Source of the DNA: Marine Group II euryarchaeote MED-G33
GTDB taxonomy: Archaea > Thermoplasmatota > Poseidoniia > Poseidoniales > Thalassarchaeaceae
Length of the DNA: 17,210 bases
Assembly: GCA_949538655.1 (NCBI GenBank)
Contig: CATISE010000074.1
Span: 1-17,210 of the forward strand
Direction: 5' to 3'
The translations under genes and the position numbers were made by a program. Shown in pieces: positions 7,559 through 13,962 of the stretch (position 1 is the stretch's first letter; each line of letters starts with the position of its first letter). The notes below the pieces were generated by a model that was given only the letters and a program-made list of their open reading frames with translations, searched no databases and had not been told where the DNA came from.

Positions 7559-8212
7559 TTATTCTTCACCTTCTGCAATGTGAAGCAATGGGGGGTCTTC
7601 CTCAATATCTTCAATGGCCATTTCAAGATCGAAATCTCCGATTTCATTGCCCTCTTCAGGTATTTTTTCCAATTCCATTTCACCTTCAAACGGGTCTAAA
7701 CCTTCTTCCAAACGGCACAATAATCTCCAGCGGGGTGCCCAAGAAAGGTGGACGTATATTGGCCCAGGTGTCAGTAAGAATGCCCATCCCACATAACGAA
7801 TACCAGAAGTGAGGTTTTCGGACATTCCAGAATCCATTTCGGTGACCAACATTACACTCAGTATACTGAGGCCGATGAACGGCATAGGGTAAACCAAATC
7901 TCTTCTCAATGAAATGGGTGGCCGCTTCAAAAACTGCGCCATGAAAAGTGAAGCATGGCCAATGATTGCGAGAATCAAAACCAGCAGTACGCCAAGGAAT
8001 GCCAAATCTCGAATTGAATCTTGATTCCAACCCTTTGCATATGCGTGTGGGAGAAACAGTGCCATTGAGATTAGAAATCCGTAGAATCCCCCGATGAATG
8101 CTGGATGTGTCAAGGTCAATGATCGCTTAGAAAATCGCTGGGATAGACTCCCACCTTCAACCAAGATGCGTTGTTCAGGCGGAAGATCATCTAGACGATT
8201 ACGCCAACTCAT
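7559..8212 (-). CDS. Four-helix membrane protein with acidic C-terminal tail
   Basis: This is a 217-residue hypothetical membrane protein. ATG 8212 is preferred; an in-frame TTG directly before it (8215) would add one residue. Hydrophobic segments lie at about 38-57, 70-92, 108-124 and 137-157. The N-terminal 35 residues are polar and basic (PPEQRILVEGGSLSQRFSKR). From about 168 the protein is strongly acidic (EGEMELEKIPEEGNEI and onward), likely a cytoplasmic tail. I see no catalytic motif and no family I can name. It is the last of three minus-strand genes (DUF309, a two-helix protein, this one), and the next gene upstream has the same plan of helices followed by an acidic tail, so the two may work together. 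Its stop codon directly abuts the PLP-enzyme stop on the other strand, leaving no room for a terminator. Confidence 0.75.
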   Translation of the reverse strand: MSWRNRLDDLPPEQRILVEGGSLSQRFSKRSLTLTHPAFIGGFYGFLISMALFLPHAYAKGWNQDSIRDLAFLGVLLVLILAIIGHASLFMAQFLKRPPISLRRDLVYPMPFIGLSILSVMLVTEMDSGMSENLTSGIRYVGWAFLLTPGPIYVHLSWAPRWRLLCRLEEGLDPFEGEMELEKIPEEGNEIGDFDLEMAIEDIEEDPPLLHIAEGEE

Positions 8213-8267
8213 CAAGATATTTTCATCTTGGGACGCATATGGTCTTACGGGTTGAGTTGAATCTCAA

Positions 8268-8294
8268 TCAATCGATTGAACTGTAAATTCAATC
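8268..8294. repeat. Palindrome and inverted repeat in the 81-bp gap
   Basis: The gap 8213-8293 holds a perfect 12-bp palindrome TCAATCGATTGA (8268-8279). It overlaps a second inverted repeat, GATTGAA (8274-8280) / TTCAATC (8288-8294), with a 7-nt loop; this one runs into the stop codon of the upstream membrane-protein gene. On the minus strand an ATATG at about 8236-8240 lies some 25 bp before ATG 8212 and could be a weak TATA element. The palindrome may be an operator or a weak transcript-end hairpin; nothing decides between these. Confidence 0.35.
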
Positions 8295-8980
8295 TATTCC
8301 GAATCGTTTTCAGAATCCTTTGAACGTTTGAATTTCCGTAGTATTGCCCCTGGTTCATAATCGATTGAACCATCCTCTGTGTCCATCCATTCGCGTTCAA
8401 GTAAGTCCTCACCCGACTCTTCCCGTTCCCGCGCCGCTTCAAAAGAATCGATTTCATCTTCATCACGATCTTGTGCATTGGCCAAGGCTTGAGCCATGTT
8501 GATAATCGACACAATTTGCAAATCGATGTCACCACTCCATCGTACCAAAATATCGCCTTCTGTATCTCCATTTCTGAGCACAGTTTGTTCAAGTATCGAA
8601 TCCTTTGTGTGGACAACACGAACGTCAGATTCCAAACCAACCCATTCTGTTCCGCTAAACAGATACACAGTCGTGTTTCCAATCGATTCCGAATCATGCC
8701 ATGGGTGGCCGGTGGAAATAGCGATCACGTCCAATTTTTCTTTGGCGAGGACTGTGTTTTGAACATTCATTCTAATGATTGCCATAACAGCGATTGCAAT
8801 CAACAGAACGGCATGATTGGATTGAATAATCTCCAAACTGGTCACAATTGTAATGACGATTGCAATCAAAACGAGATAAAATCCTCCTTGCATCCAAATT
8901 TGCTTTGCATTAATCCACGAATCTGCGACATCGGTGTCCGAAAGCAATCTTGAATTCGAGGGGGGGTCGATGTCGACCAT
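8294..8980 (-). CDS. Two-helix membrane protein with acidic tail, unknown function
   Basis: This is a 228-residue protein I do not recognise. It starts at ATG 8980. The N-terminal 30 residues are polar. Two hydrophobic helices follow at about 32-52 and 55-71, separated by a short polar turn (QSNHA), so both ends should face the same side. Residues 80-165 form a small mixed domain (strands VYLFSGTEWVGL, VRVVHTKDSIL, DILVRWSG), and the rest is a highly charged region with coiled-coil character (AREREESGEDLLEREW) ending KRSKDSENDSE. The two-helix-then-strands plan recalls PH-like bPH2 proteins, but key residues are lacking, so this is only a suggestion. It lies 24 bp after the DUF309 gene and 81 bp before the four-helix protein gene, all on the minus strand. 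Confidence 0.72.
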   Translation of the reverse strand: MVDIDPPSNSRLLSDTDVADSWINAKQIWMQGGFYLVLIAIVITIVTSLEIIQSNHAVLLIAIAVMAIIRMNVQNTVLAKEKLDVIAISTGHPWHDSESIGNTTVYLFSGTEWVGLESDVRVVHTKDSILEQTVLRNGDTEGDILVRWSGDIDLQIVSIINMAQALANAQDRDEDEIDSFEAAREREESGEDLLEREWMDTEDGSIDYEPGAILRKFKRSKDSENDSE

Positions 8981-9004
8981 ATCTGGCGGATGGTGTCGTC
9001 CCTC

Positions 9005-9376
9005 TCAAGATTGCTGCTTGATTTTCACAGTTTGGGCTACCAAAGAAAAGTCTTCAACATCTTGGTGGAATGGTTCACAATCCGTATATAGAACCGCGAT
9101 ATCAATGCCAAATAGTCCATCGATAACAGGTTCTAATTTAGCACTTGATTTAATCCAAAGGCTGGAAACTCCACGACTTTTCTTCCTCTCGTGATTCAAC
9201 AACATTGCTGCAATTTGAATGAGCCCCTGAACTCCATCGATGATTTCTTGACTGGCATTTCCTTTCAGTGATTTCCAAAGATCTTCCCAATCCTCATGTG
9301 CATGCCAAAAGCGACCTGCATTGAAATGTTCAATGCCCGCATCCAGCCAGCTACATTGTTCCTCGGATAATTCCAC
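9005..9376 (-). CDS. DUF309 family protein
   Basis: This is a small helical protein of 123 residues. The family motif is clear: FNAGRFWHAHEDWEDLWKSL (residues 18-37, with the conserved H27-E28 and W30-E31), followed by GVQGLIQIAAMLL (48-60) and a third helix SSLWIKSSAKLE. DUF309 proteins occur in bacteria and archaea and have no established reaction; the conserved His and Glu look like a possible metal or catalytic site. The start is GTG 9376. The only other upstream codons in frame end at a stop (9386-9388), so no ATG start exists without truncating the motif region. It is the first gene of a minus-strand trio, divergent from the PATAN/DUF835 gene across a structured 143-bp gap. Confidence 0.85.
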   Translation of the reverse strand: MELSEEQCSWLDAGIEHFNAGRFWHAHEDWEDLWKSLKGNASQEIIDGVQGLIQIAAMLLNHERKKSRGVSSLWIKSSAKLEPVIDGLFGIDIAVLYTDCEPFHQDVEDFSLVAQTVKIKQQS

Positions 9377-9519
9377 AGAATGCCCTCATTATGCCGAAAG
9401 GGCCCTTGTCCATCAATTTCTCGGCGGTTTGTAGAGCCATCTGCAAACGGCTTCTCGCCCCCTTTGGGGGGCGGTTGATTCAAGAGGCGTTAGACACGAC
9501 GCGTAGCGTCGGTGAGAAC
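9377..9519. promoter_or_regulatory. Divergent intergenic region with two strong GC-rich hairpins
   Basis: This stretch separates DUF309 (-) from the PATAN/DUF835 gene (+). It holds a 7-bp stem CGCCCCC/GGGGGCG with loop TTTG (9456-9473), and a 6-bp stem CGACGC-GTA-GCGTCG (9497-9511) directly followed by GGTGAG, a candidate ribosome binding site for ATG 9520. The downstream frame stays open to an ATG at 9391, but the 43 residues it would add are basic and Cys-containing, unlike the acidic protein that follows, so I treat this part as non-coding leader. No convincing TATA box was found. If the hairpins are transcribed they would sequester or present the start region. Confidence 0.4.
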
Positions 9520-11532
9520 ATGGTCGAACTTCCAAGAGGTGAAGTGAACGAAACACGGCGTGGAGGCGTTGGTGTTCTCGAACTACTCTTGGTCGATATG
9601 CAGAAGCGTTCTGAATCCGGTTACATTCGCTGCGAAGCAGGTGCATTGGGTGGAGCCGTGGGACAAATTACGATTCGTGAAGGTACGCCTTCGATGGTAT
9701 TGTATGAGGATTCAGAAGGTTCAGTTCTTTCAGGCCATGCGGCACTCGGGGCTCTGCAAGAAGCTGCATCTCTAGAGGGTAGTCAGTTGTCGAGGCATCA
9801 TGGAATCGATCTCGATTTGATTGAAGGCTTACATCCAATCGCATTATTGCATTTGGAAGCCGGTGAAGTGTTGCCATGGGGTGAAGACTTCGAAGCAGAA
9901 GCATGGTGGCATCGCCGACAGAGAAAGCGGCGGCAATGGAAGCGTCTCGATGCATGGATGCCAGATGACGACCCGGGTTCAGAAGAATCCGTTACCGAAC
10001 TCCCTCCTCTCCCATTTCACCCAGGTTCCGAGTTGTTACCAGGTATGGTTGCACTCATCGATACACAAACACCCGATCAAATCCTATCGATGGCCTCTCA
10101 TTTGGGTCGTATTGGACACCCTCTGCTGGTCATCTCACGAATCCCTACCAATCGCTTGGAAGACGAGGCTGGATTGCCCGCATCTGTCACATCATGGTTG
10201 ACAGAAAAGGGTGAGGGGGAACATGTCTGCAATGCAACTTTGGAAGAAGTACGGCGTAAGATCGACGGGTTCTTGTTTGGGGCAAAGCGTGCATGCATCG
10301 TATTGGATGGATTAGAATATCTTACAGGGTTACATGGTTTTGACCGTTCAATTGAATTGATTCGATTCTTGGTTGATTCGATTACGTCCGATGAGCACCT
10401 GTTACTGTTGCCAGTAGATCTCGATGTTTTCGCTACCCGTGAACGGGCAATTTTGGTCAGAGAAGTGGATGTGTTGGAAGGGCCGCGGGTGAATCATTGG
10501 GCTGAGAGGCCCGCGAGATTAGAAGGCCACCCATTTTGCTCGGACGACTGGTCTGCGATTGAGATCCCAGAACCAGTCATTGAAACACCCCAGCCGAAAA
10601 CCGCTCCCGGGGTTATGGATTCCGACAATCGCTGGTCGATTAGTGGCGTGGTCGATGCTTGGAGAGAAGAACGCCAAACGGAAATTCAAGATGTGGTCAA
10701 TGCGACGGAATCACTGGAACAAGCCGATGTAGAATTGCCAGAGTGGGCAACCGCCCCCTCTGCCAACCGCGGTGTAGAAGAAGCTGAGAATACTGCAGAA
10801 ATAGTAGAATTAGCAGTGGAAACAGGAAACCCTCCAGTCCCTGAAAAACAACCAGAATCAGAGCCGGAGCCTACACCTCTAATCGTACCTGTGCCCCCCA
10901 AAGGTCCGAAATCACCATCGATCAATCATCGTGGGAATGTTGCTCGCAAGGTTCGTAGAACAACCTCGCCCAAAGACGGCCTAATTTTCTTGAAACCAAT
11001 GGATATTGGGGAAATCATCTCTGAAGATTCAAACCGTCTTGAAAAAGATGGGATGGATTTGGCAGCATCCCGAGCCCGGAATATCGAAGCCAAAGTCGTG
11101 CTTCCAGGTGAAGTGATTACTGAAAGAAACAAACTCGATTTCGCAGCCAGTAGGGCCCGAATCATCGAGCCCGGTGTTCACTATGAAACCGGCCCAGACC
11201 TTCGTGTAATTGGCATGGGAGCAGCCAGTCGTGCAGCCGCTGGAGCCGATTTTTCAGATGTATCGCCCCCTCTATCGACAAATCAATCCGTCCGAGAGGC
11301 TAGTAGTCGTTCACAACGAACACAACATTTGACCGGTCGGTTGGCAGAATCGGAAAAGGCGTCCATTCGTGTGATGGAAAATGCATTCTCTGGAAGTGGT
11401 GGTTCTCAAGTTACTATTTGGGAACGATTACGCAAGTTAGAAGCACGGGGTGTCGAAATACAATCGATTGTCGATATGTTTGAGGTCGATCCCGATGGTG
11501 CTTTGGCTGCTCTCAAGGAGGCTGAAAAATGA
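9520..11532 (+). CDS. PATAN(DUF4388)-like + DUF835 domain protein with internal repeats
   Basis: This is a 670-residue, probably cytoplasmic, signalling or scaffold protein. From ATG 9520: residues 16-100 look like a PATAN/DUF4388 domain (VGVLELLLVDMQKRSESGYI ... GGAVGQITIREGTP ... SGHAALGALQEA). Residues 172-320 are a DUF835 domain (ALIDTQTPDQILSMASHLGR, LLVISRIP, TSWLTEKGEGE, IVLDGLEYLTGLHGF, LLLLPVDLDVFATRE). DUF835 is mainly archaeal and often sits in sensory proteins. A Pro/Glu-rich linker spans about 370-510, then three AASRA repeats (512-577) and a helical end with WERLRKLEARGVE. I chose 9520 because GGTGAG lies 4-9 bases upstream and the domain begins there; ATG 9391 would add 43 atypical residues. 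The stop overlaps the DnaA-like gene start (ATGA), so the two are translated together. Confidence 0.82.
   Translation: MVELPRGEVNETRRGGVGVLELLLVDMQKRSESGYIRCEAGALGGAVGQITIREGTPSMVLYEDSEGSVLSGHAALGALQEAASLEGSQLSRHHGIDLDLIEGLHPIALLHLEAGEVLPWGEDFEAEAWWHRRQRKRRQWKRLDAWMPDDDPGSEESVTELPPLPFHPGSELLPGMVALIDTQTPDQILSMASHLGRIGHPLLVISRIPTNRLEDEAGLPASVTSWLTEKGEGEHVCNATLEEVRRKIDGFLFGAKRACIVLDGLEYLTGLHGFDRSIELIRFLVDSITSDEHLLLLPVDLDVFATRERAILVREVDVLEGPRVNHWAERPARLEGHPFCSDDWSAIEIPEPVIETPQPKTAPGVMDSDNRWSISGVVDAWREERQTEIQDVVNATESLEQADVELPEWATAPSANRGVEEAENTAEIVELAVETGNPPVPEKQPESEPEPTPLIVPVPPKGPKSPSINHRGNVARKVRRTTSPKDGLIFLKPMDIGEIISEDSNRLEKDGMDLAASRARNIEAKVVLPGEVITERNKLDFAASRARIIEPGVHYETGPDLRVIGMGAASRAAAGADFSDVSPPLSTNQSVREASSRSQRTQHLTGRLAESEKASIRVMENAFSGSGGSQVTIWERLRKLEARGVEIQSIVDMFEVDPDGALAALKEAEK
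11053..11250 (+). repeat. Three-copy 'AASRA' repeat inside the PATAN/DUF835 protein
   Basis: Three short segments recur at near-constant spacing: MDLAASRARNIE (11053-11088), LDFAASRARIIE (11134-11169) and MGAASRAAAGAD (11215-11250). The AASRA cores start at 11062, 11143 and 11221, a spacing of 27 then 26 codons. The nucleotide sequences differ between copies at synonymous sites, so the repeat appears to be kept at the protein level. Repeated linear motifs in a disordered region often bind a partner or the same protein several times; that role is inferred. Confidence 0.6.
11515..11521 (+). promoter_or_regulatory. Strong Shine-Dalgarno AAGGAGG for the DnaA-like gene
   Basis: AAGGAGG lies inside the last codons of the PATAN/DUF835 gene, 7 bases before ATG 11529. 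It is among the best matches to the archaeal anti-Shine-Dalgarno in the window, and together with the ATGA overlap fixes the start of the DnaA-like gene. It suggests that this protein is made in amounts at least matching its partner. Confidence 0.75.
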
Positions 11533-13391
11533 CAATTATTCGTACACCGTTACGAGATGCGATGGAACGCAGTCGTCGCTTCCTTGGTGAATCCAACCGT
11601 GCTCCAACCGATCCGGAAGGTAAAAGCACGCTATTAGATCATATTTCGATTCGAGAACGTGCTCGCGCGGAAGCGAGATTCGCTGCACGGCACGAGTTAC
11701 CACACAATGCCCCCTCTCCTCTAGAACGACTGTCGATCCTCAGCGGTGATGATACGGATTATGCAGAGACGGTTCACACGCGTCTCGAAGCTATGCGAGA
11801 CCGAATTCTACAAGATAGTCCCTTGAATATTGATGCTGAACCTTCTGATTTGCCGGCGGGTACCCCTCGTTGGGTTACCGGTTCAGATGGTCCCGAATCC
11901 CGAGATCCTGTCGTCCCCATCTGGCGCGAGGTGTTAGATCAACACAGAGGCTTGAACCCGGCTGATCCATTGAGTGGCGCTGAATTGGGTAGTCCACAAA
12001 TCACCTCCTCTGGCCCCGGTCCATCTTCGATGGAGAATACCGGTTTCTGGCCACCTTACTTGACCGAACGCCCAGAACTTGTTTTCGCCAATTGGCAAGA
12101 AGGTCCATCAAATCGAATTGCAACTCAGGCTGGAAATGAGGTCATTGATTATCCAGGTCGCCGATTAAACCCCCTACTTATTCACGGCGATTCCGGTACC
12201 GGAAAGAGTCACTTACTGTGGGCTATAGGGGAATCATTGCATAACAGTATGACAGATCGAGATGTCCGTCTGATTACAGCAGAAACCTTCCCTGAGCATC
12301 TACCCGACGGATGGGATGATTTGCTCTTGTATGCCAGTTCACTGCTTATCGATGATGCAGATCGTATTCTCATGCGTCCAACTGGAGCTGCTAATCTAGC
12401 AAATGTTGTTGGGTGGGCCATCGATATCGGTGCGCAGGTAATCCTGACCTCTTCACGACGTTTGGCTGCGGATTCACTGCCCATTGGTAGACTTCGGCAA
12501 GCGATATCGTCGGGCGTTCATGTTGAACTTGGAACCCCATCAGAGGCGACGATGTTATTGATGCTTAGACGAAACACGCTGAGCAGAGGTGCATCGCTTA
12601 CCGACCCCCAACTGCAAATCATCGTCAGTCGCAGCCGGGGTCAGTGGAGTCGTGCGAAGGCAGATTTCGAAACCGTTTGCCTCGCCCTTGAGTCAGGGGC
12701 TCTATTGATGGGTGCGGCCGATGTTCGAACATTGCTTTCAGGCGAGCAACCGAACTTGCCAGATCACGTGATTGAAGATTCGATGGATACGGATGCACGT
12801 GGTGCAAAAATTGTCTCAGAAGTACTAGATGCTGTATTGCCTGAACCTGCCGAGCATCGTGCCCAAATCATCAGCGAACGAATGGAGGTTACAGATGACT
12901 ACGTCCCACCGGAAATTGCACTACCCTCCTCCCTAGAGGCCGCTGAATCACTTACAGCCGATACTTTGCGAGGTCACCTTGATGAGATTGCTGAACGAGG
13001 TTCTAAATCAACCAGTGCACCGGAAATTCCTGTTGGAAAGAACATCGATGCCCTCACCGACTCTGCCTTGAATCACTTGGAGAGTATCATTCACGAGCAT
13101 CGATTTGAATTACGTGAATTGAATCGGGAAATCCATCAAATTTCTAGAAAGGTTGACACCGCATCTTCTGATGAATTGGTAACGTTCACCGATCGGATGC
13201 TGGCCATCGAGGGCCACCTTGACAAATTACAGGAATTGAGCGCAGGAGAATATGCACCCGAAATTGAAAATTTCAACCCGAGTGAATTGATTCAAGCCAC
13301 CGAGAGGCCAGTACTCATTCCTGACTATACTGAGCCGCAGATGGCCATTCTATGGCCACTCAAACGTCGTGTTCTTCTTCCTGTTGAGTGA
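11529..13391 (+). CDS. DnaA/Hda-like AAA+ ATPase with unique N- and C-terminal regions
   Basis: This 620-residue protein has an AAA+ core (about 180-385) much like bacterial DnaA. Before Walker A it has PYLTERPELVFANWQEGPSN (cf. DnaA 'LNP.YTF.nFv.G.sN') and NPLLIHG. Walker A is GDSGTGKS (220-227), followed by HLLWAIGESL. Walker B is LLIDDADRI (272-280, Asp275/Asp276), sensor 1 VILTSSR (304-310), box VII RLRQAISSGV (321-330), and sensor 2 a likely Arg375 in QWSRAKADF. In DnaA box VII reads RLRSRF.WGL; here the Arg-finger position is Ala325. There is no DnaA domain IV (DnaA-box-binding HTH) after the core; instead a coiled-coil segment lies near 510-575. The first 170 residues are polar and not recognised. 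It is coupled to the PATAN/DUF835 gene (ATGA overlap, AAGGAGG). It could act as a Hda- or DnaC-like loader or regulator rather than an initiator; this is inference. Confidence 0.85.
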   Translation: MTIIRTPLRDAMERSRRFLGESNRAPTDPEGKSTLLDHISIRERARAEARFAARHELPHNAPSPLERLSILSGDDTDYAETVHTRLEAMRDRILQDSPLNIDAEPSDLPAGTPRWVTGSDGPESRDPVVPIWREVLDQHRGLNPADPLSGAELGSPQITSSGPGPSSMENTGFWPPYLTERPELVFANWQEGPSNRIATQAGNEVIDYPGRRLNPLLIHGDSGTGKSHLLWAIGESLHNSMTDRDVRLITAETFPEHLPDGWDDLLLYASSLLIDDADRILMRPTGAANLANVVGWAIDIGAQVILTSSRRLAADSLPIGRLRQAISSGVHVELGTPSEATMLLMLRRNTLSRGASLTDPQLQIIVSRSRGQWSRAKADFETVCLALESGALLMGAADVRTLLSGEQPNLPDHVIEDSMDTDARGAKIVSEVLDAVLPEPAEHRAQIISERMEVTDDYVPPEIALPSSLEAAESLTADTLRGHLDEIAERGSKSTSAPEIPVGKNIDALTDSALNHLESIIHEHRFELRELNREIHQISRKVDTASSDELVTFTDRMLAIEGHLDKLQELSAGEYAPEIENFNPSELIQATERPVLIPDYTEPQMAILWPLKRRVLLPVE

Positions 13392-13402
13392 TGATTAAAT
13401 CC

Positions 13403-13861
13403 CTAATCCCATTTTCTGAAACCTTTCTCAGCAATTGCGTCTTTGGCCAAGTGTCCTTGAATGACTGGCAAAGAAACTACATTGGAACCAGGTTGTCTGA
13501 GCCCAGGGCAGAGATGAACCGTTTTGTGCCATGCTCTGTTTGATGCCATATTTTCATTCCACCAAGGGAACGCTGAGCATTGGTCCGGCTTGGCTTCATA
13601 GACACCACAGGTTTTGTCCTCATTGAGGTAGATGCAAATATCATCTTCAGGGCGTGAACGAAGCACGTAGCGGCCATTATTACTCCTTGTACAATCTCGA
13701 TCTAACCAATCCTCCACCTCCATTTTGAGATGTTTGGCAAGTCTCTCAGCATCATGCTTAGCCAAGAACACCACACCACCGGGTTGGTCACAGCATTTCC
13801 CACAGTCCGGTTGACATTCGAATCGAACGCCATTCGAATACCATGGTTGCCGCTTGGCCAT
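13403..13861 (-). CDS. YkgJ family cysteine-cluster protein
   Basis: This is a 152-residue putative zinc- or iron-chelating protein of the YkgJ family (biochemical role undetermined). Cys residues fall in the family pattern: FECQPDCGKCCDQPGG (C16, C20, C23, C24), then CIYLNEDKTCGVYEAKPDQC (C76, C85, C95) followed by SAFPWW, and HLCPGL (C118). These correspond to the 'C.x3.CG.CC ... C.fL....C.iY..RP..C..fP' signature. The start is set at ATG 13861 (MAKRQPWYSNG). An in-frame ATG at 13909 would add 16 residues, but it lies in the minus-strand TATA element GTATAA (13902-13907), which sits about 41 bp before 13861, so the shorter form fits better. It is convergent with the DnaA-like gene (11 bp between stops) and divergent from citrate synthase. 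Confidence 0.88.
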   Translation of the reverse strand: MAKRQPWYSNGVRFECQPDCGKCCDQPGGVVFLAKHDAERLAKHLKMEVEDWLDRDCTRSNNGRYVLRSRPEDDICIYLNEDKTCGVYEAKPDQCSAFPWWNENMASNRAWHKTVHLCPGLRQPGSNVVSLPVIQGHLAKDAIAEKGFRKWD

Positions 13862-13901
13862 GTATGTGCGACTCTGGTCTCTGTTTTCGATATTCTGGGT
13901 G

Positions 13902-13907
13902 TTATAC
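13902..13907 (-). promoter_or_regulatory. TATA-like element for the YkgJ gene
   Basis: Bases 13899-13909 read GTGTTATACAC on the plus strand, giving GTATAAC on the minus strand. Its distance of about 40 bp to ATG 13861 would place transcription start around 13877 and give a 5' leader of some 15 nt. The core is close to an archaeal TATA box; a BRE was not assessed. Confidence 0.45.
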
Positions 13908-13922
13908 ACCCAACCCTTGCCC

Positions 13923-13959
13923 TTATACCGAACCCTCTATTCCCGCAAGTCGAGGAGTG
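13923..13959 (+). promoter_or_regulatory. TATA-like element and Shine-Dalgarno for citrate synthase
   Basis: CTTATAC (13922-13928) lies 35-40 bp before ATG 13963. A start about 25-27 bp downstream would fall at 13951-13954, leaving a leader of some 10 nt that begins at GAGGAGTG (13952-13959), a good ribosome binding site 3 bases before the ATG. The two divergent TATA elements are about 20 bp apart, so the genes may compete for or share promoter space. Confidence 0.5.
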
Positions 13960-13962
13960 TAG

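Noticed and set aside
9391..9519. 43-residue N-terminal extension of the PATAN/DUF835 protein
   Set aside because: It is basic and Cys-containing, unlike the rest, overlaps two strong hairpins, and a better ribosome binding site precedes ATG 9520. Not fully excluded.
9440..9520. tRNA gene in the structured leader
   Set aside because: A T-loop-like GGTTGATTC is present but flanking stems do not pair and no acceptor stem or anticodon arm can be built.
11529..13391. A genuine bacterial-type DnaA replication initiator
   Set aside because: No DnaA domain IV or DnaA signature helix is seen after the core, and the arginine finger is not conserved; no DnaA-box cluster or AT-rich unwinding element was noticed nearby.
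13862..13909. Longer N-terminus of the YkgJ protein from ATG 13909
   Set aside because: The extra 16 residues are atypical and the ATG lies in a TATA-like element correctly placed for ATG 13861.
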